Shown here: positions 24,669-33,293 of the stretch, piece after piece
How positions within the stretch are numbered: the first letter of the stretch is position 1
How the letters are laid out: each line of letters opens with the position of its first letter
Source of the DNA: Saxibacter everestensis
Lineage (GTDB): Bacteria; Actinomycetota; Actinomycetes; Actinomycetales; Brevibacteriaceae
Direction: 5' to 3'
DNA length: 64,000 bases
Assembly: GCF_025787225.1 (NCBI RefSeq)
Contig: NZ_CP090958.1
Span: 3,396,550-3,460,549, forward strand
Notes under the pieces: model-generated
What the model was told of the DNA's origin: nothing
Seen by the model: the letters and a program-made list of their open reading frames with translations, nothing else
The model's database searches: none
Translations under genes and position numbers: made by a program

Positions 24669-26381
24669 TTGGCATTAACCATCGGCAGCGTTCTGGAACG
24701 GCTGAGCTTTGCCCTGCTGACCTATTCTGCCGGCCACTACGATCCGGACGCACCGATACTCTCGGTCACCACGAGCGACAGCCTTGATCAGGGGGAGCAG
24801 GATGCAGGCGCTCTGGTGCTCGGCATCGGCCTGCACGAAAGCGCCGATATCGTCGCGGCCATCCAGCACGGCGGAGCGGTAAAGGCCACAGCGCTCGTTG
24901 TACGTTCACCGATTGAGACAGATCCTGAGATCACCGCGGCGCTGATTGCAAGCAACCTGGTACTGCTCTGCCTCAGCCCGGGGGTTTCCTGGATCCGGCT
25001 GGCAACGATCATCAACTCCGACATCGAGCATCTGTACAGCCGGGGCGAACAGATGGATCTGGTCGGGGACGGCGACGCGGATCTTTTCGACGTCGCCAAT
25101 TCGCTTTCGAGCCTGCTCGGCGGGCCGGTCACCGTCGAGGACATGTCTTCCCGGATTCTGGCGTTCTCCTCCGACCATGACAAGGCCGACGAGCCGCGGA
25201 AGCAAAGCATCCTCGGCCGCCAGGTTTCCAAGCGGCACAACGAGAAACTTGAGCAGGCCGGGGTGTTCAAGAGCGTTTTCGCCTCGGCCCGGCCGGTCTT
25301 CGTGCTGCCCGACGTGGAAGGCAGTCGGCCCCGAGCCGTGATGCGGATCCGCACCGGCGAAGAAACCCTGGGCACAATCTGGGCCATCGTGGACGGACCG
25401 CTCTCTGCCGCTCAGGAGCAGGGGTTCGTTGAAGGATCGAACGTCGTTGCGCTCACCATGATGCACGGCAAGCTCGCCGAAGACGCCGGCATCCGGCTGC
25501 GGTCATCGTTGGTGTCCCGGCTGGTCGAAGGCGGCTCCCCGGCGATAGAAGCCGCACAGCAACTGGGAATCGCAGGCTCACGCTGTTTCGTGATGGCCAT
25601 CTCGCGAACCGGGACGGACACGGCAGGAGGCAGGGAAGACACGGCGCTCCGATCGCTCGCAAAGCTGCTGTCCACATTCATCAGCTCGGTGAGTCCCAAG
25701 GCCGTTGTATCCCCGGTCGGCGGCACTCTCTACGCCGTCATTCCGTCGGCCGCCGGACCCGGAAATGGCTTCGCCGCGGGTCGGGGAGCCTCCGCCGCGC
25801 ACCGGGGAGCCTCCGCGGGTCGGGGAGCTGCCGCCACCGAGCACCTCGAATCCGGACATGCCAACGATGCCCGGCGGATAGCCGCCGATCTGCTGCGCCG
25901 GGTCCCGGATGCCGGGCACCTCAGGATCGGCATCGGAGACCTGATGGCTGACGTCACCTCCCTGGCACGATCCCGCAAACAGGCGGACGCCGCCTGCCAT
26001 GTCCTTCAGCAGCCGAACACGGCAAGCGCAGTTCGCCAGGTCGCCTACTGGCGAGACGTGCAGGTGGATTCGCTCCTGCTCGAACTGGTTGATGCGATGG
26101 CGGCCCGGAACGAGCCGATCACTCATCCGCTGGACGCCCTGATCAGCGAAGATGCCAAGGGCATGGGCGAACTCGTCGGCACCCTCGGGGTGTATCTGGA
26201 GAAGTTCGGGGACGTTGCCACCGCTGCCGCCGCACTGCATGTGCACCCCAACACGTTTCGCTACCGGCTGCGCAAGATCGCTGCCATTGGTGGAATCGAC
26301 CTCTCAGATCCGGACACCCGCTTCGCGTTGATGCTGCAGCTTCGATTGCTGGAGTATCAGAAACGGCAACGACTCGGCTAG
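24669..26381 (+). CDS. PucR-family transcriptional regulator
   Basis: 570 residues from a TTG start at 24669 with AAGGAG six bases upstream; an ATG at 24585 would put the ribosome site inside the coding sequence. The N-terminal PucR-type sensor is followed by a GGDEF-like/CdaR middle region interrupted by a Gly/Ala/Arg insertion (about residues 385-410, RGAS repeats). The C-terminal helix-turn-helix is seen in GDVATAAAALHVHPNTFRYR. PucR/CdaR regulators often activate catabolic genes in response to their substrates. It faces the amidohydrolase-M55-transporter genes and is their likely activator. Confidence 0.85.
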   Translation: MALTIGSVLERLSFALLTYSAGHYDPDAPILSVTTSDSLDQGEQDAGALVLGIGLHESADIVAAIQHGGAVKATALVVRSPIETDPEITAALIASNLVLLCLSPGVSWIRLATIINSDIEHLYSRGEQMDLVGDGDADLFDVANSLSSLLGGPVTVEDMSSRILAFSSDHDKADEPRKQSILGRQVSKRHNEKLEQAGVFKSVFASARPVFVLPDVEGSRPRAVMRIRTGEETLGTIWAIVDGPLSAAQEQGFVEGSNVVALTMMHGKLAEDAGIRLRSSLVSRLVEGGSPAIEAAQQLGIAGSRCFVMAISRTGTDTAGGREDTALRSLAKLLSTFISSVSPKAVVSPVGGTLYAVIPSAAGPGNGFAAGRGASAAHRGASAGRGAAATEHLESGHANDARRIAADLLRRVPDAGHLRIGIGDLMADVTSLARSRKQADAACHVLQQPNTASAVRQVAYWRDVQVDSLLLELVDAMAARNEPITHPLDALISEDAKGMGELVGTLGVYLEKFGDVATAAAALHVHPNTFRYRLRKIAAIGGIDLSDPDTRFALMLQLRLLEYQKRQRLG

Positions 26382-26424
26382 CGGTTTGGGCTAAGCGGCC
26401 GTCGAGGTAATTGGTTTCGCGCCC

Positions 26425-26985
26425 TCAGCTCGCGGTGCGGTAGCGGAGGAAGATCACGCCGTTGCCGAAACGGCGTAGTTCCAGTAGGTCCAGCTCCAGC
26501 CGAACGCCATCGGGGAGGGCCCGCTTGCCTGCTCCGATAACGATGGGGGTGAGGAACAGGTGGTACTCGTCGACCAGTCCGGCCTCGATCGCCTGGGCTG
26601 CGAGGCCGGGACCGCCGATCAGGATGTCGCTGTCCGTTGTGGCTTTCAGCTGCCGGATAGCCTCAGGGTCGAAGGCTCGCTCGAGTCGGGTCCGCCCGGT
26701 CGATACCGATTGCAAACTGGAGGAATACACGATCTTGTCGGCAGCCTGCCACAACTCCGCGAAGTCACGAACGAACGGGGGCTCGTCGGCTAGAGTGTGC
26801 GCCGTCTCCCAATAGATCATCATCTCGTACATCCGGCGGCCGTACAGATACGTGCCAGCTGGGCGCTCAAGATCATTAACGAAGCGGTGCACCTCCTCGT
26901 CCGGCTCGCTCCAGTCGAAGTTTCCATCCTCATCGGCCACGTAGCCGTCGAGCGATTCGATTGCCGAGTAGATCAGCTTGGCCAT
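26425..26985 (-). CDS. Dihydrofolate reductase/RibD C-terminal-like protein
   Basis: 186 residues beginning MAKLIYSAIESLDGYVADED, with the NADPH-site pattern DILIGGPGLAAQAIEAGLVDE. It is the stand-alone RibD-C/DHFR-like family widespread in actinobacteria; the substrates are mostly unknown. The start at 26985 follows the family beginning, and a longer frame upstream has no support. Convergent with PucR; not clearly part of the peptide module. Confidence 0.85.
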   Translation of the reverse strand: MAKLIYSAIESLDGYVADEDGNFDWSEPDEEVHRFVNDLERPAGTYLYGRRMYEMMIYWETAHTLADEPPFVRDFAELWQAADKIVYSSSLQSVSTGRTRLERAFDPEAIRQLKATTDSDILIGGPGLAAQAIEAGLVDEYHLFLTPIVIGAGKRALPDGVRLELDLLELRRFGNGVIFLRYRTAS

Positions 26986-27226
26986 TTGAGCCTCCATCCG
27001 GATGTCGACTATAAGAACCGCCCGCCGCTCGCCGGCGTTCGGGGCCAGATTGCGGCTGGTCCTCGTCACGATGCTGCCAGACAGATCACCCTCGTAGGTC
27101 AGTACTGTCCAATGCCACAAGAACCAATCAGCAATTTGATTCAACTCGACGATGAGCTCGCTGGCGATGTCGGCAATTCTGTTCAGGAGCGGCTTTTCGC
27201 AGCAGGGCATCAAGAGACAGGACATC

Positions 27227-28117
27227 ATGACATCGACCGGGCAGTCGACGCGCGACGGGGTCGTCGTACGGGAGGTCGCAATCACCGCCCGCGAGGAGGC
27301 AACAGCGGCGGCAACGGCAACCGGGATCGAGATTCGTGAAGTTCGCACCGCCGACGGTGCACGCGAGATCATTGCCCTGCTCGACCGGGTCTGGGAAATC
27401 GGCGCCGGAAAGTCCCATCTGGACCAGGGCCTCGTGGTCGCGCTGGCCCATGCCGGAAACTACGTGTCGGTTGCTCTCGCCGATGGGGAGCCGGTGGGAG
27501 CGGGAATTGGCTTTTTCGGTGCTCCGCCCGGCCGTAACCTGCACTCGCACATTGTGGGGGTGCTGCCCGATGCTGCCAGCCGTGGAATCGGCAAAGCACT
27601 CAAACTGCATCAGAAAGCGTGGTGTCTCGATCGCGGAATCACCGAGATGACGTGGACCTTCGACCCCTTGGTCAGCCGAAATGCGTATTTCAATCTGCAT
27701 CAGCTCAGAGTTGAGGCCACGGCGTATTACGTGGATTTCTATGGCGAGATGAAAGACGGAATCAACTCCGGTCAGCCCTCGGACCGGATGCTGGTCACCT
27801 GGCGGCTAGACCGCACACCTCCCTCGCGCCCGGATAGCCAGCGGCAGGTCGATGTGCTCAGCGTAGGCTCCGGAGAGACACCGCGGCCCGCGCGAATTGC
27901 CGTTGCCGATGCCTTTCCCGATGCCGATGCCGATGCCGGCAGCACCGCACGGGTTGAGCTGCCCCGGGACATCGAGGCGATCCGAAAGGCCGATCCGGAC
28001 CTGGCCCGACAATGGCGTATCGCTCTTCGCGACGCTTTGACCGGGCTGCTCGACGAGGGATGGCGCATTGTCGACTTCGAGAAAAACGGAACCTACCTTT
28101 TGGAACGGAAGGCATGA
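27227..28117 (+). CDS. GNAT-family acyltransferase of the COG3375 type, probable D-amino acid N-acyltransferase
   Basis: 296 residues. An N-acetyltransferase core has the acyl-CoA motif HIVGVLPDAASRGIGKALK and later DRGITEMTWTFDPLVSRNAYFN, diagnostic of the predicted GNAT group of COG3375. The C-terminal part includes an acidic DADADA run. Its stop overlaps the racemase start by ATGA. In Geobacillus and relatives this pair (succinyl-CoA:D-amino acid N-succinyltransferase and N-succinylamino acid racemase) converts D- to L-amino acids together with a desuccinylase. No desuccinylase is in this window. The start at 27227 has AGGA; an ATG at 27152 is an alternative. Confidence 0.75.
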   Translation: MTSTGQSTRDGVVVREVAITAREEATAAATATGIEIREVRTADGAREIIALLDRVWEIGAGKSHLDQGLVVALAHAGNYVSVALADGEPVGAGIGFFGAPPGRNLHSHIVGVLPDAASRGIGKALKLHQKAWCLDRGITEMTWTFDPLVSRNAYFNLHQLRVEATAYYVDFYGEMKDGINSGQPSDRMLVTWRLDRTPPSRPDSQRQVDVLSVGSGETPRPARIAVADAFPDADADAGSTARVELPRDIEAIRKADPDLARQWRIALRDALTGLLDEGWRIVDFEKNGTYLLERKA

Positions 28118-29232
28118 AACTCACCAAACTGACCCTGCATCGGATCGAGATGCCCCTGGTGTCACCGTTCACCACGTCGTTTTCGACCCAGACCGCGCGC
28201 AACGCTCTGCTGCTGGAAGCCGAATGCCGGGTGGACGACGAGCTGGTGACCGGCTGGGGCGAGTGTGTCGCGATGGCCGAACCGCTGTATTCCTCCGAGT
28301 ACCTCGAGGGAGCCGCACACGTGATCAGGAAGTGGCTGGCGCCTCGTCTGTTTGCCGAAGCGGATGTGACGGCTGAAACAGTGGCCGGTCTGCTTGCGCC
28401 AATTGTCGGGCATCGGATGGCTAAATCTGCGCTGGAGATGGCCATCCTCGACGCGCAGCTACGGTCGCGGCGTCAGTCATTTGCCGGCTACCTCGGCACG
28501 GCACGGAAGACGATCCCCTCGGGAGTATCGGTGGGTATTCAGGACTCAGTCCCGGCCATGGTGAAAACGGTGGGCGGCTACCTGGACGAGGGATACGCGC
28601 GAATCAAGCTGAAGATCAAGCCCGGCATCGACCTGGAACCGGTCGCGGCAGTGCGCAGGGAATTCGGCGATGACCTCCTGCTTCAGGTCGACGCGAACGC
28701 CGCCTACACCCTCGCCGATGCCGCACACCTGAAGCGGCTGGATGAGTTCAACCTGTTGCTGATCGAGCAACCGCTGGGAGAGGAGGACCTGCGTCAGCAC
28801 GCCGAGCTGGCCCGGATCATGACCACCCCGATGTGCCTGGACGAATCAATCGTCTCCGCTCAGACGGCGGCGGACGCCATCGTCATCGGAGCCGCCGCGG
28901 TGATCAACATCAAACCCGGGCGGGTCGGTGGTTACCTGGAGGCGCGCAGGATTCATGATCTGGCCCAGGCGCACGGAGTCGCGGTGTGGTGTGGCGGGAT
29001 GCTGGAAACCGGAATAGGCCGGGCGGCCAATGCGGCACTCGCCGGCCTGCCTGGGTTCACGCTTCCCGGCGACATCTCGGGTTCGGACCGGTTTTATGCC
29101 GAAGACATCAGCGAGCCGATCGTGATGAGCGACGGCGAGGTCGCCGTGCCTACCGGTCCCGGCTTCGGGGTCGACGTGCTGCCCGAACGACTGGAAAAGT
29201 TCCGGATCGAGTTCGAGGAGCTCCGCGGCTGA
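28114..29232 (+). CDS. N-acylamino acid racemase / o-succinylbenzoate synthase family enzyme (enolase superfamily)
   Basis: 372 residues with the enolase-superfamily active site: Lys165-x-Lys167 (RIKLKIKPG), Asp193 (QVDAN), Glu218 (LIEQP), Asp243 (CLDES) and Lys267 (INIKPGRVGG). MenC (o-succinylbenzoate synthase) and N-succinyl- or N-acylamino acid racemase cannot be told apart from sequence alone, but the overlapped GNAT gene and absence of other menaquinone genes favour the racemase role. The nearby D-aminopeptidase would release D-amino acids, so the two modules fit one pathway. The ATG overlaps the GNAT stop. Confidence 0.8.
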   Translation: MKLTKLTLHRIEMPLVSPFTTSFSTQTARNALLLEAECRVDDELVTGWGECVAMAEPLYSSEYLEGAAHVIRKWLAPRLFAEADVTAETVAGLLAPIVGHRMAKSALEMAILDAQLRSRRQSFAGYLGTARKTIPSGVSVGIQDSVPAMVKTVGGYLDEGYARIKLKIKPGIDLEPVAAVRREFGDDLLLQVDANAAYTLADAAHLKRLDEFNLLLIEQPLGEEDLRQHAELARIMTTPMCLDESIVSAQTAADAIVIGAAAVINIKPGRVGGYLEARRIHDLAQAHGVAVWCGGMLETGIGRAANAALAGLPGFTLPGDISGSDRFYAEDISEPIVMSDGEVAVPTGPGFGVDVLPERLEKFRIEFEELRG

Positions 29233-29238
29233 GTGTCG

Positions 29239-29249
29239 TACAATTTGTA
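29239..29249 (+). promoter_or_regulatory. -10 element within a palindrome, promoter-operator of the toxin-antitoxin operon
   Basis: TACAATTTGTA is an 11-bp palindrome around one central base whose first six bases, TACAAT, are a near-consensus -10. It ends two bases before the antitoxin ATG, so the transcript would start at or next to the start codon. Binding of antitoxin here would give classical autorepression. Confidence 0.6.
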
Positions 29250-29251
29250 AT

Positions 29252-29482
29252 ATGAGTACGCTTACGATTCGCACTGACTCTGCGGTCGAACGAGCACTGG
29301 AGGAACTGACCCGGGAGGGGATGTCCCGTTCGGAGGCCGCGCGCGCGGCAATCCTGGAGGCCGAGCGGGCACACCGGCGAGCGCGGCTTCGCGCCGAAGC
29401 CGAAGCGCTGAGAGACGACCCTGAGGATTCCGCCGCCGCCCGCGCACTGGCGGCAGAGATGGATGACGTCCGTGCGTGGTGA
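29252..29482 (+). CDS. Type II antitoxin, ribbon-helix-helix type
   Basis: 76 residues. An N-terminal beta strand and helix of RHH type (TLTIRTDSAVERALEELTRE, then SRSEAARAAILEAE) are followed by an Arg/Glu/Ala-rich helix that likely wraps the toxin. No Shine-Dalgarno is visible; the -10 at 29239-29244 suggests a leaderless message. Overlaps the toxin gene by about 20 nt (or 11 if the toxin starts at the GTG). Confidence 0.8.
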   Translation: MSTLTIRTDSAVERALEELTREGMSRSEAARAAILEAERAHRRARLRAEAEALRDDPEDSAAARALAAEMDDVRAW

Positions 29483-29789
29483 CCTCTACCGACTCAAAGC
29501 GCCGAGAGACGCGCGCGGGCACGAACAAACCGGTGCCCGTTTCGCGGTAGTGGTTCAGTCCGACGACCTTCCCCTATCTACGTGGCTTGTCGCGCCGACC
29601 TCCACCGGACGGCGCGAAGCCTCGTTTCGACCTGAGGTCGAGATCGATGGTGTGAAGACCAGGGTCATGGTCGAGCAACTGTCGGTAGTCGACCCTCAGG
29701 TCCGGTTGGGCGAATTCGCCGGCAGGTTGAACGCCTCTGAGCTCCGCGCCGTCGACGCAGCGCTAGTGGCGGTGCTCGGCCTGGACTGA
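29463..29789 (+). CDS. MazF/PemK-type endoribonuclease toxin
   Basis: 108 residues with the PemK/MazF fold pattern: RGDLYRLKAPRD at the start, RFAVVVQSDD, TWLVAPTST, then VMVEQLSVVDPQVRLGEFAG. The family cleaves mRNA at short sequences. A GTG at 29472 giving MRGDLYRLK is an alternative and closer to the usual family start. It follows the antitoxin directly; together they form a complete pair, probably acquired or maintained independently of the racemase operon that it follows by 20 nt. Confidence 0.82.
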   Translation: MTSVRGDLYRLKAPRDARGHEQTGARFAVVVQSDDLPLSTWLVAPTSTGRREASFRPEVEIDGVKTRVMVEQLSVVDPQVRLGEFAGRLNASELRAVDAALVAVLGLD

Positions 29790-29817
29790 CCCAGCCGGAT
29801 AGCCCACTTTCCAGGAT

Positions 29818-30222
29818 TCAGTTCACCGTGAACTGGGTCACGGTCGAATGCCGTGGTGGATTTTGAAGCACCAGTGCTTCGACAATCACCCGGCCGTCAG
29901 CTTTCACGTCGTAGAAGAAGTTCGATCCCTCGTGAAACGACTCCTCAACGACGAGTTCCTTCCCGTCACTGTCAGCAAGGAGGCGCTCCAGCGCCGCCAA
30001 CTCACTGTCAGGGAAGGGTGCCTGGCACTGCGAGTATCGTTCAGCGTTGCCGTAACCCGGCCGCTGGGCTTCTTTCATCAGTCCCTCGATAGCTCCCGCA
30101 GGTGAGAGAGAGCCAAAGCCGCAGTGGCTGGAAAGATGCCTATAGATCCCGAACCCAGCACCGCCAACGACGAGCACAACGGCCATCACAGCTGCAAGGG
30201 TTATCGGGCGACGAAGTTTAAT
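29818..30222 (-). CDS. Small membrane-anchored protein of unknown function, possible ATT start
   Basis: About 134 residues if read from the ATT at 30222 (reading MKLRRPITLAAVMAVVLVV), or 123 from a GTG at 30189. A basic stretch is followed by one hydrophobic helix (ITLAAVMAVVLVVGGAGFGIY) and an extracytoplasmic domain with two cysteines (SHCGFG, YSQCQAPFP) that could form a disulfide. No SD is clear at either start. The ATT overlaps the TAA stop of the aldo/keto reductase gene. A longer frame extends into that gene but only as a shadow. I do not recognise a family. Confidence 0.5.
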   Translation of the reverse strand: MKLRRPITLAAVMAVVLVVGGAGFGIYRHLSSHCGFGSLSPAGAIEGLMKEAQRPGYGNAERYSQCQAPFPDSELAALERLLADSDGKELVVEESFHEGSNFFYDVKADGRVIVEALVLQNPPRHSTVTQFTVN

Positions 30223-31165
30223 TACCGAGCTCTGCCGACAGCTGGTCGAGGCGGCCAAGCTCCTCATCGGTGAGCTCGAGAGTCGCCGACGCGAGTATGG
30301 CATCGAGCTGGTCAACCTTGCTGACGCTGGCAAGCGGCGCGGCGATCGTCGACTGCGCCCGTAGCCAGGCCAGGGCAACGGTAGCCAACTCGACACTGTG
30401 ACCAGCCGCAATCTCGGCAAGCTCATCGACCACCCTGAGGCCCTGTTCATTCAGGTAAGCCGCTGCCCCGCTCTTCCGGGCGGAGCCTTCGAGATCGTCA
30501 GCTGTTCGGTACTTTCCGGTCAGGAAGCCGCTGGCAAGGGCGTAATACGGAACGACGCCAAGGTTGTGCTTCTCCGCCACCGGCCGCAGGGTCGATTCGA
30601 ACTCGGCCCGGTTCACCAGATTGTAGTTCGGCTGCAGCGCCACCGGGAGATCGAAGCCGTTACCGCGCGCGATCGAGATCCACTCGTCGATCCGCTCCGC
30701 ACTGTAGTTGGAGAGAGCGACGTAGCGGATCTTTCCGGCGGAGACCAGGTTCTGGAAGGCTGCGACCGTTTCGGTCAGCGGCGTGTCCTGGTCATCGAAA
30801 TGTGCGTAGTACACATCGATGTAGTCGGTCTTCAATCGTGCCAGGGAGGCATCCGCCGCGGCCTGGATATTGCCGGCTCCCAGGCCGCGAAATTGCGGAT
30901 GTGCGCTGACCTTGGTGCCAAGAATGACGTCGTCCCGTCGGCCACGGGCAGCAAACCAGTCGCCGATAATGCTCTCGGACTCTCCGCCGGAGTTTCCGTC
31001 CACCCAGGCGGAGTAGACGTCGGCGGTGTCGATGAAATTGCCGCCACCGGCGACGAACGCATCGAGGATGCCGTGCGAGGTCACCGGATCCGCCGTCCAG
31101 CCGAACGGGTTCCCGCCAAGTGCGAGCGGAAAAATATCGAGATCTGAGCCGCCAAGCCTTGTCAT
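30218..31165 (-). CDS. Aldo/keto reductase
   Basis: 315 residues of the AKR superfamily TIM barrel. The catalytic tetrad can be placed in DTADVYSAW (Asp and Tyr), ILGTKVS (Lys) and VYYAHFDD (His), with the NADPH-binding end near ASVSKVDQLD. Such enzymes reduce aldehydes and ketones; the substrate here is unknown. Monocistronic apart from the small membrane protein that begins at its stop. Confidence 0.87.
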   Translation of the reverse strand: MTRLGGSDLDIFPLALGGNPFGWTADPVTSHGILDAFVAGGGNFIDTADVYSAWVDGNSGGESESIIGDWFAARGRRDDVILGTKVSAHPQFRGLGAGNIQAAADASLARLKTDYIDVYYAHFDDQDTPLTETVAAFQNLVSAGKIRYVALSNYSAERIDEWISIARGNGFDLPVALQPNYNLVNRAEFESTLRPVAEKHNLGVVPYYALASGFLTGKYRTADDLEGSARKSGAAAYLNEQGLRVVDELAEIAAGHSVELATVALAWLRAQSTIAAPLASVSKVDQLDAILASATLELTDEELGRLDQLSAELGN

Positions 31166-31263
31166 GCAACACTCCTCTGATCGGTTCGAACCACTATCAA
31201 CAACCTACTGGGCGGTACCGACAGCCAACTCAGTGGCCGGCGCCGAACCCGCCGCTCAGCCGT

Positions 31264-32775
31264 TCAGCCGTTCAGCCGTTCACGCATCAGAGTGCTCGCA
31301 TCATTGAGCCCGACGATCTCCACGGCCTTGCCGTACTGGTGATACTTCTCGGTAATACTGTCGAGCGCCGCAATCGTGGAGGCATCCCAGAGGTGCGAGT
31401 CGTGCATGTCGATGACGACGGTCGTCGGATCTGCGGCGTACTCGAACTGGGTGTACAGGTCGTTCGAGGACGCGAAGAACAATTCTCCATTCACTACGTA
31501 CGTAGCGCGCTCTTCGCCATCAACAGCCGAAAGGCTGCGATCCACCGTGACGAAGTGCGCAACCCGCCTGGCGAAGGCCACCATTGCCACAATCACCCCG
31601 ACGATCACCCCGATGGCGAGGTTGTGCGTGGCGACGACAACCACGACGGTGGACACCATCACCGCGGTCTCACTCTTGGGCATCGACTTCACTGTTCCTG
31701 GCCGGATCGAGTGCCAGTCAAAGGTAGCGATCGACACAAATATCATCACCGCGACCAGTGCAGCCATCGGGATCAGGGCGACAATGTCGCCGAGGACGAC
31801 GACCAGGACCAACAGAAGGACGCCGGCCAGGAAGGTCGAGATTCGGGTCCGGGCTCCGGAGGCCTTGACGTTGATCATCGTCTGCCCGATCATCGCGCAG
31901 CCACCCATCCCGCCGAAGAAGCCGGTGATAATGTTCGCCACGCCCTGCCCCCACGCCTCACGGGTCTTGTGCGAACGAGTATCGGTGATGTCGTCGACGA
32001 GTTTGGCGGTCATCAACGATTCGAGCAGTCCAACCAGGGCCATGGCCAGCGAGAACGGGGCAATGATCTGCAGAGTCTCGAAGCTGAAGGGAACGTCCGG
32101 CACAAAGAACTGCGGGAAATTTTCGGGCAGCTGGCCCTTGTCGCCTACCGTCGGCACCGACACAGAGGCGAAGACGGTGATCAGGGTCAGCACGATGATG
32201 GCGACCAACGGTGCCGGAACCACTCTCGTGAACCGTGGAAGCCCGAAGACGATGGCAAGCGCTAGCGCAACCAACGGATAGACGAGCCAGGGAACGCCGA
32301 GCAGTTCGGGAACCTGGGCGAGAAAGATCAGGATGGCGAGCGCGTTGACAAAGCCGACCATCACCGAGCGCGGAATGAAGCGCATCAGTTTCGCCACGCC
32401 CACCAACCCCAGCACCACCTGGAACAAGCCGGCCAGGATAACGGCAGCGATCAGGTAGTCGAGGCCATGGCTTTTCATCAGCGGCGCAATTACCAGGGCG
32501 ACGGCACCGGTGGCGGCGGAGATCATCGCCGGCCGCCCACCAAGGAAAGAGATCGAAACAGCCATCGTGAAGGCGGCGAACAAACCGATCCGCGGGTCGA
32601 CCCCGGCAATGATCGAAAAGGCGATGGCCTCCGGGATGAGTGCCAGGGCGACGACAAGCCCGGCAAGGAACTCGGTTTTGAGGAGCCGGGGCGAACGCAG
32701 CGCCACCCAGACGGATTGCCGTTGCTCCGGAGTCAATTGCTCGGACGCAACAGTAGGGTCGGCAGCGGGCGCCAT
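31264..32775 (-). CDS. SulP-family anion transporter with STAS domain
   Basis: 503 residues. A membrane part of 10-14 helices with the SulP pattern (AGLVVALALIPEAIAFSIIA, then MGGCAMIGQTMINVKASG) is followed by a C-terminal STAS domain (TVVIDMHDSHLWDAS). SulP proteins carry sulfate, bicarbonate or dicarboxylates; the sequence does not tell which. The start at 32775 has AGGAG. Divergent from a MerR regulator across a perfect palindrome that includes a -10-like TAGGGT facing this gene, so it is probably MerR-controlled. Confidence 0.88.
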   Translation of the reverse strand: MAPAADPTVASEQLTPEQRQSVWVALRSPRLLKTEFLAGLVVALALIPEAIAFSIIAGVDPRIGLFAAFTMAVSISFLGGRPAMISAATGAVALVIAPLMKSHGLDYLIAAVILAGLFQVVLGLVGVAKLMRFIPRSVMVGFVNALAILIFLAQVPELLGVPWLVYPLVALALAIVFGLPRFTRVVPAPLVAIIVLTLITVFASVSVPTVGDKGQLPENFPQFFVPDVPFSFETLQIIAPFSLAMALVGLLESLMTAKLVDDITDTRSHKTREAWGQGVANIITGFFGGMGGCAMIGQTMINVKASGARTRISTFLAGVLLLVLVVVLGDIVALIPMAALVAVMIFVSIATFDWHSIRPGTVKSMPKSETAVMVSTVVVVVATHNLAIGVIVGVIVAMVAFARRVAHFVTVDRSLSAVDGEERATYVVNGELFFASSNDLYTQFEYAADPTTVVIDMHDSHLWDASTIAALDSITEKYHQYGKAVEIVGLNDASTLMRERLNG

Positions 32776-32820
32776 CAGGCTCCTATCGAGATCGGGCAGG
32801 GCATCGGCCCATTGACCCCG

Positions 32821-32850
32821 CAACCCTACCCTAACGTCAGGGTAGGGTTG
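32821..32850. promoter_or_regulatory. Symmetric MerR-SulP promoter-operator palindrome
   Basis: CAACCCTACCCT-AACGTC-AGGGTAGGGTTG: 12-bp perfect arms around a 6-bp centre. Each arm contains an outward-facing TAGGGT that matches a -10 (TAnnnT): 32843-32848 for MerR, seven bases before its ATG, and 32828-32823 for SulP. A MerR dimer bound at the centre would touch both promoters. Confidence 0.8.
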
Positions 32851-32855
32851 AAGTC

Positions 32856-33254
32856 ATGACGAAGGACGGGATGACGGAGAATCTGCGGGACAGGACCACT
32901 ATGCATATCGGCGAGGTCGCCGAGCGCACCGGTCTTTCGCTGCGCACAATCCGGCACTACGACGAAATCGGGCTGCTTCCGGCCAGCGCACGCACCGACG
33001 GGGGTTTCCGCGTCTACACCAGCTCCGACCTGAACCGGCTGATGGTCATCCGCCGAATGAAGCCGCTCGGTTTCACCCTCGACCAGATGGCGGAGTTGCT
33101 GAATTTGGTCGATCGGCTCGCGGTTGCCGAGGCAGAGCCAGCCGCCCGTGCCCGGCTCGGCGAGTACATAGCCATGGCGGAAGAGAAGCGGGACGAACTC
33201 GAACTGAATCTTGCCCGGGCTGATGAGTTCATCACCGTGCTTCGAAGCCGGTAG
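32856..33254 (+). CDS. MerR-family transcriptional regulator
   Basis: 132 residues. The MerR HTH is plain (HIGEVAERTGLSLRTIRHYD followed by EIGLLPASARTDGGFRVY), with a coiled dimerisation helix afterwards and no cysteine metal-binding motif at the C-terminus. Probably leaderless from the ATG at 32856; an ATG at 32871 preceded by GAAGGA is an alternative. Divergent from and likely controlling the SulP gene and itself. Confidence 0.88.
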   Translation: MTKDGMTENLRDRTTMHIGEVAERTGLSLRTIRHYDEIGLLPASARTDGGFRVYTSSDLNRLMVIRRMKPLGFTLDQMAELLNLVDRLAVAEAEPAARARLGEYIAMAEEKRDELELNLARADEFITVLRSR

Positions 33255-33293
33255 CCGGCCAGATGAAACCGCTCGGATTCGCCCGTTGGTGAG

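Noticed and set aside
31120-32281. Two long plus-strand frames opposite the SulP transporter
   Set aside because: One is His/Asp-rich and the other Thr-rich; both arise from the repeated hydrophobic codons of the transporter.
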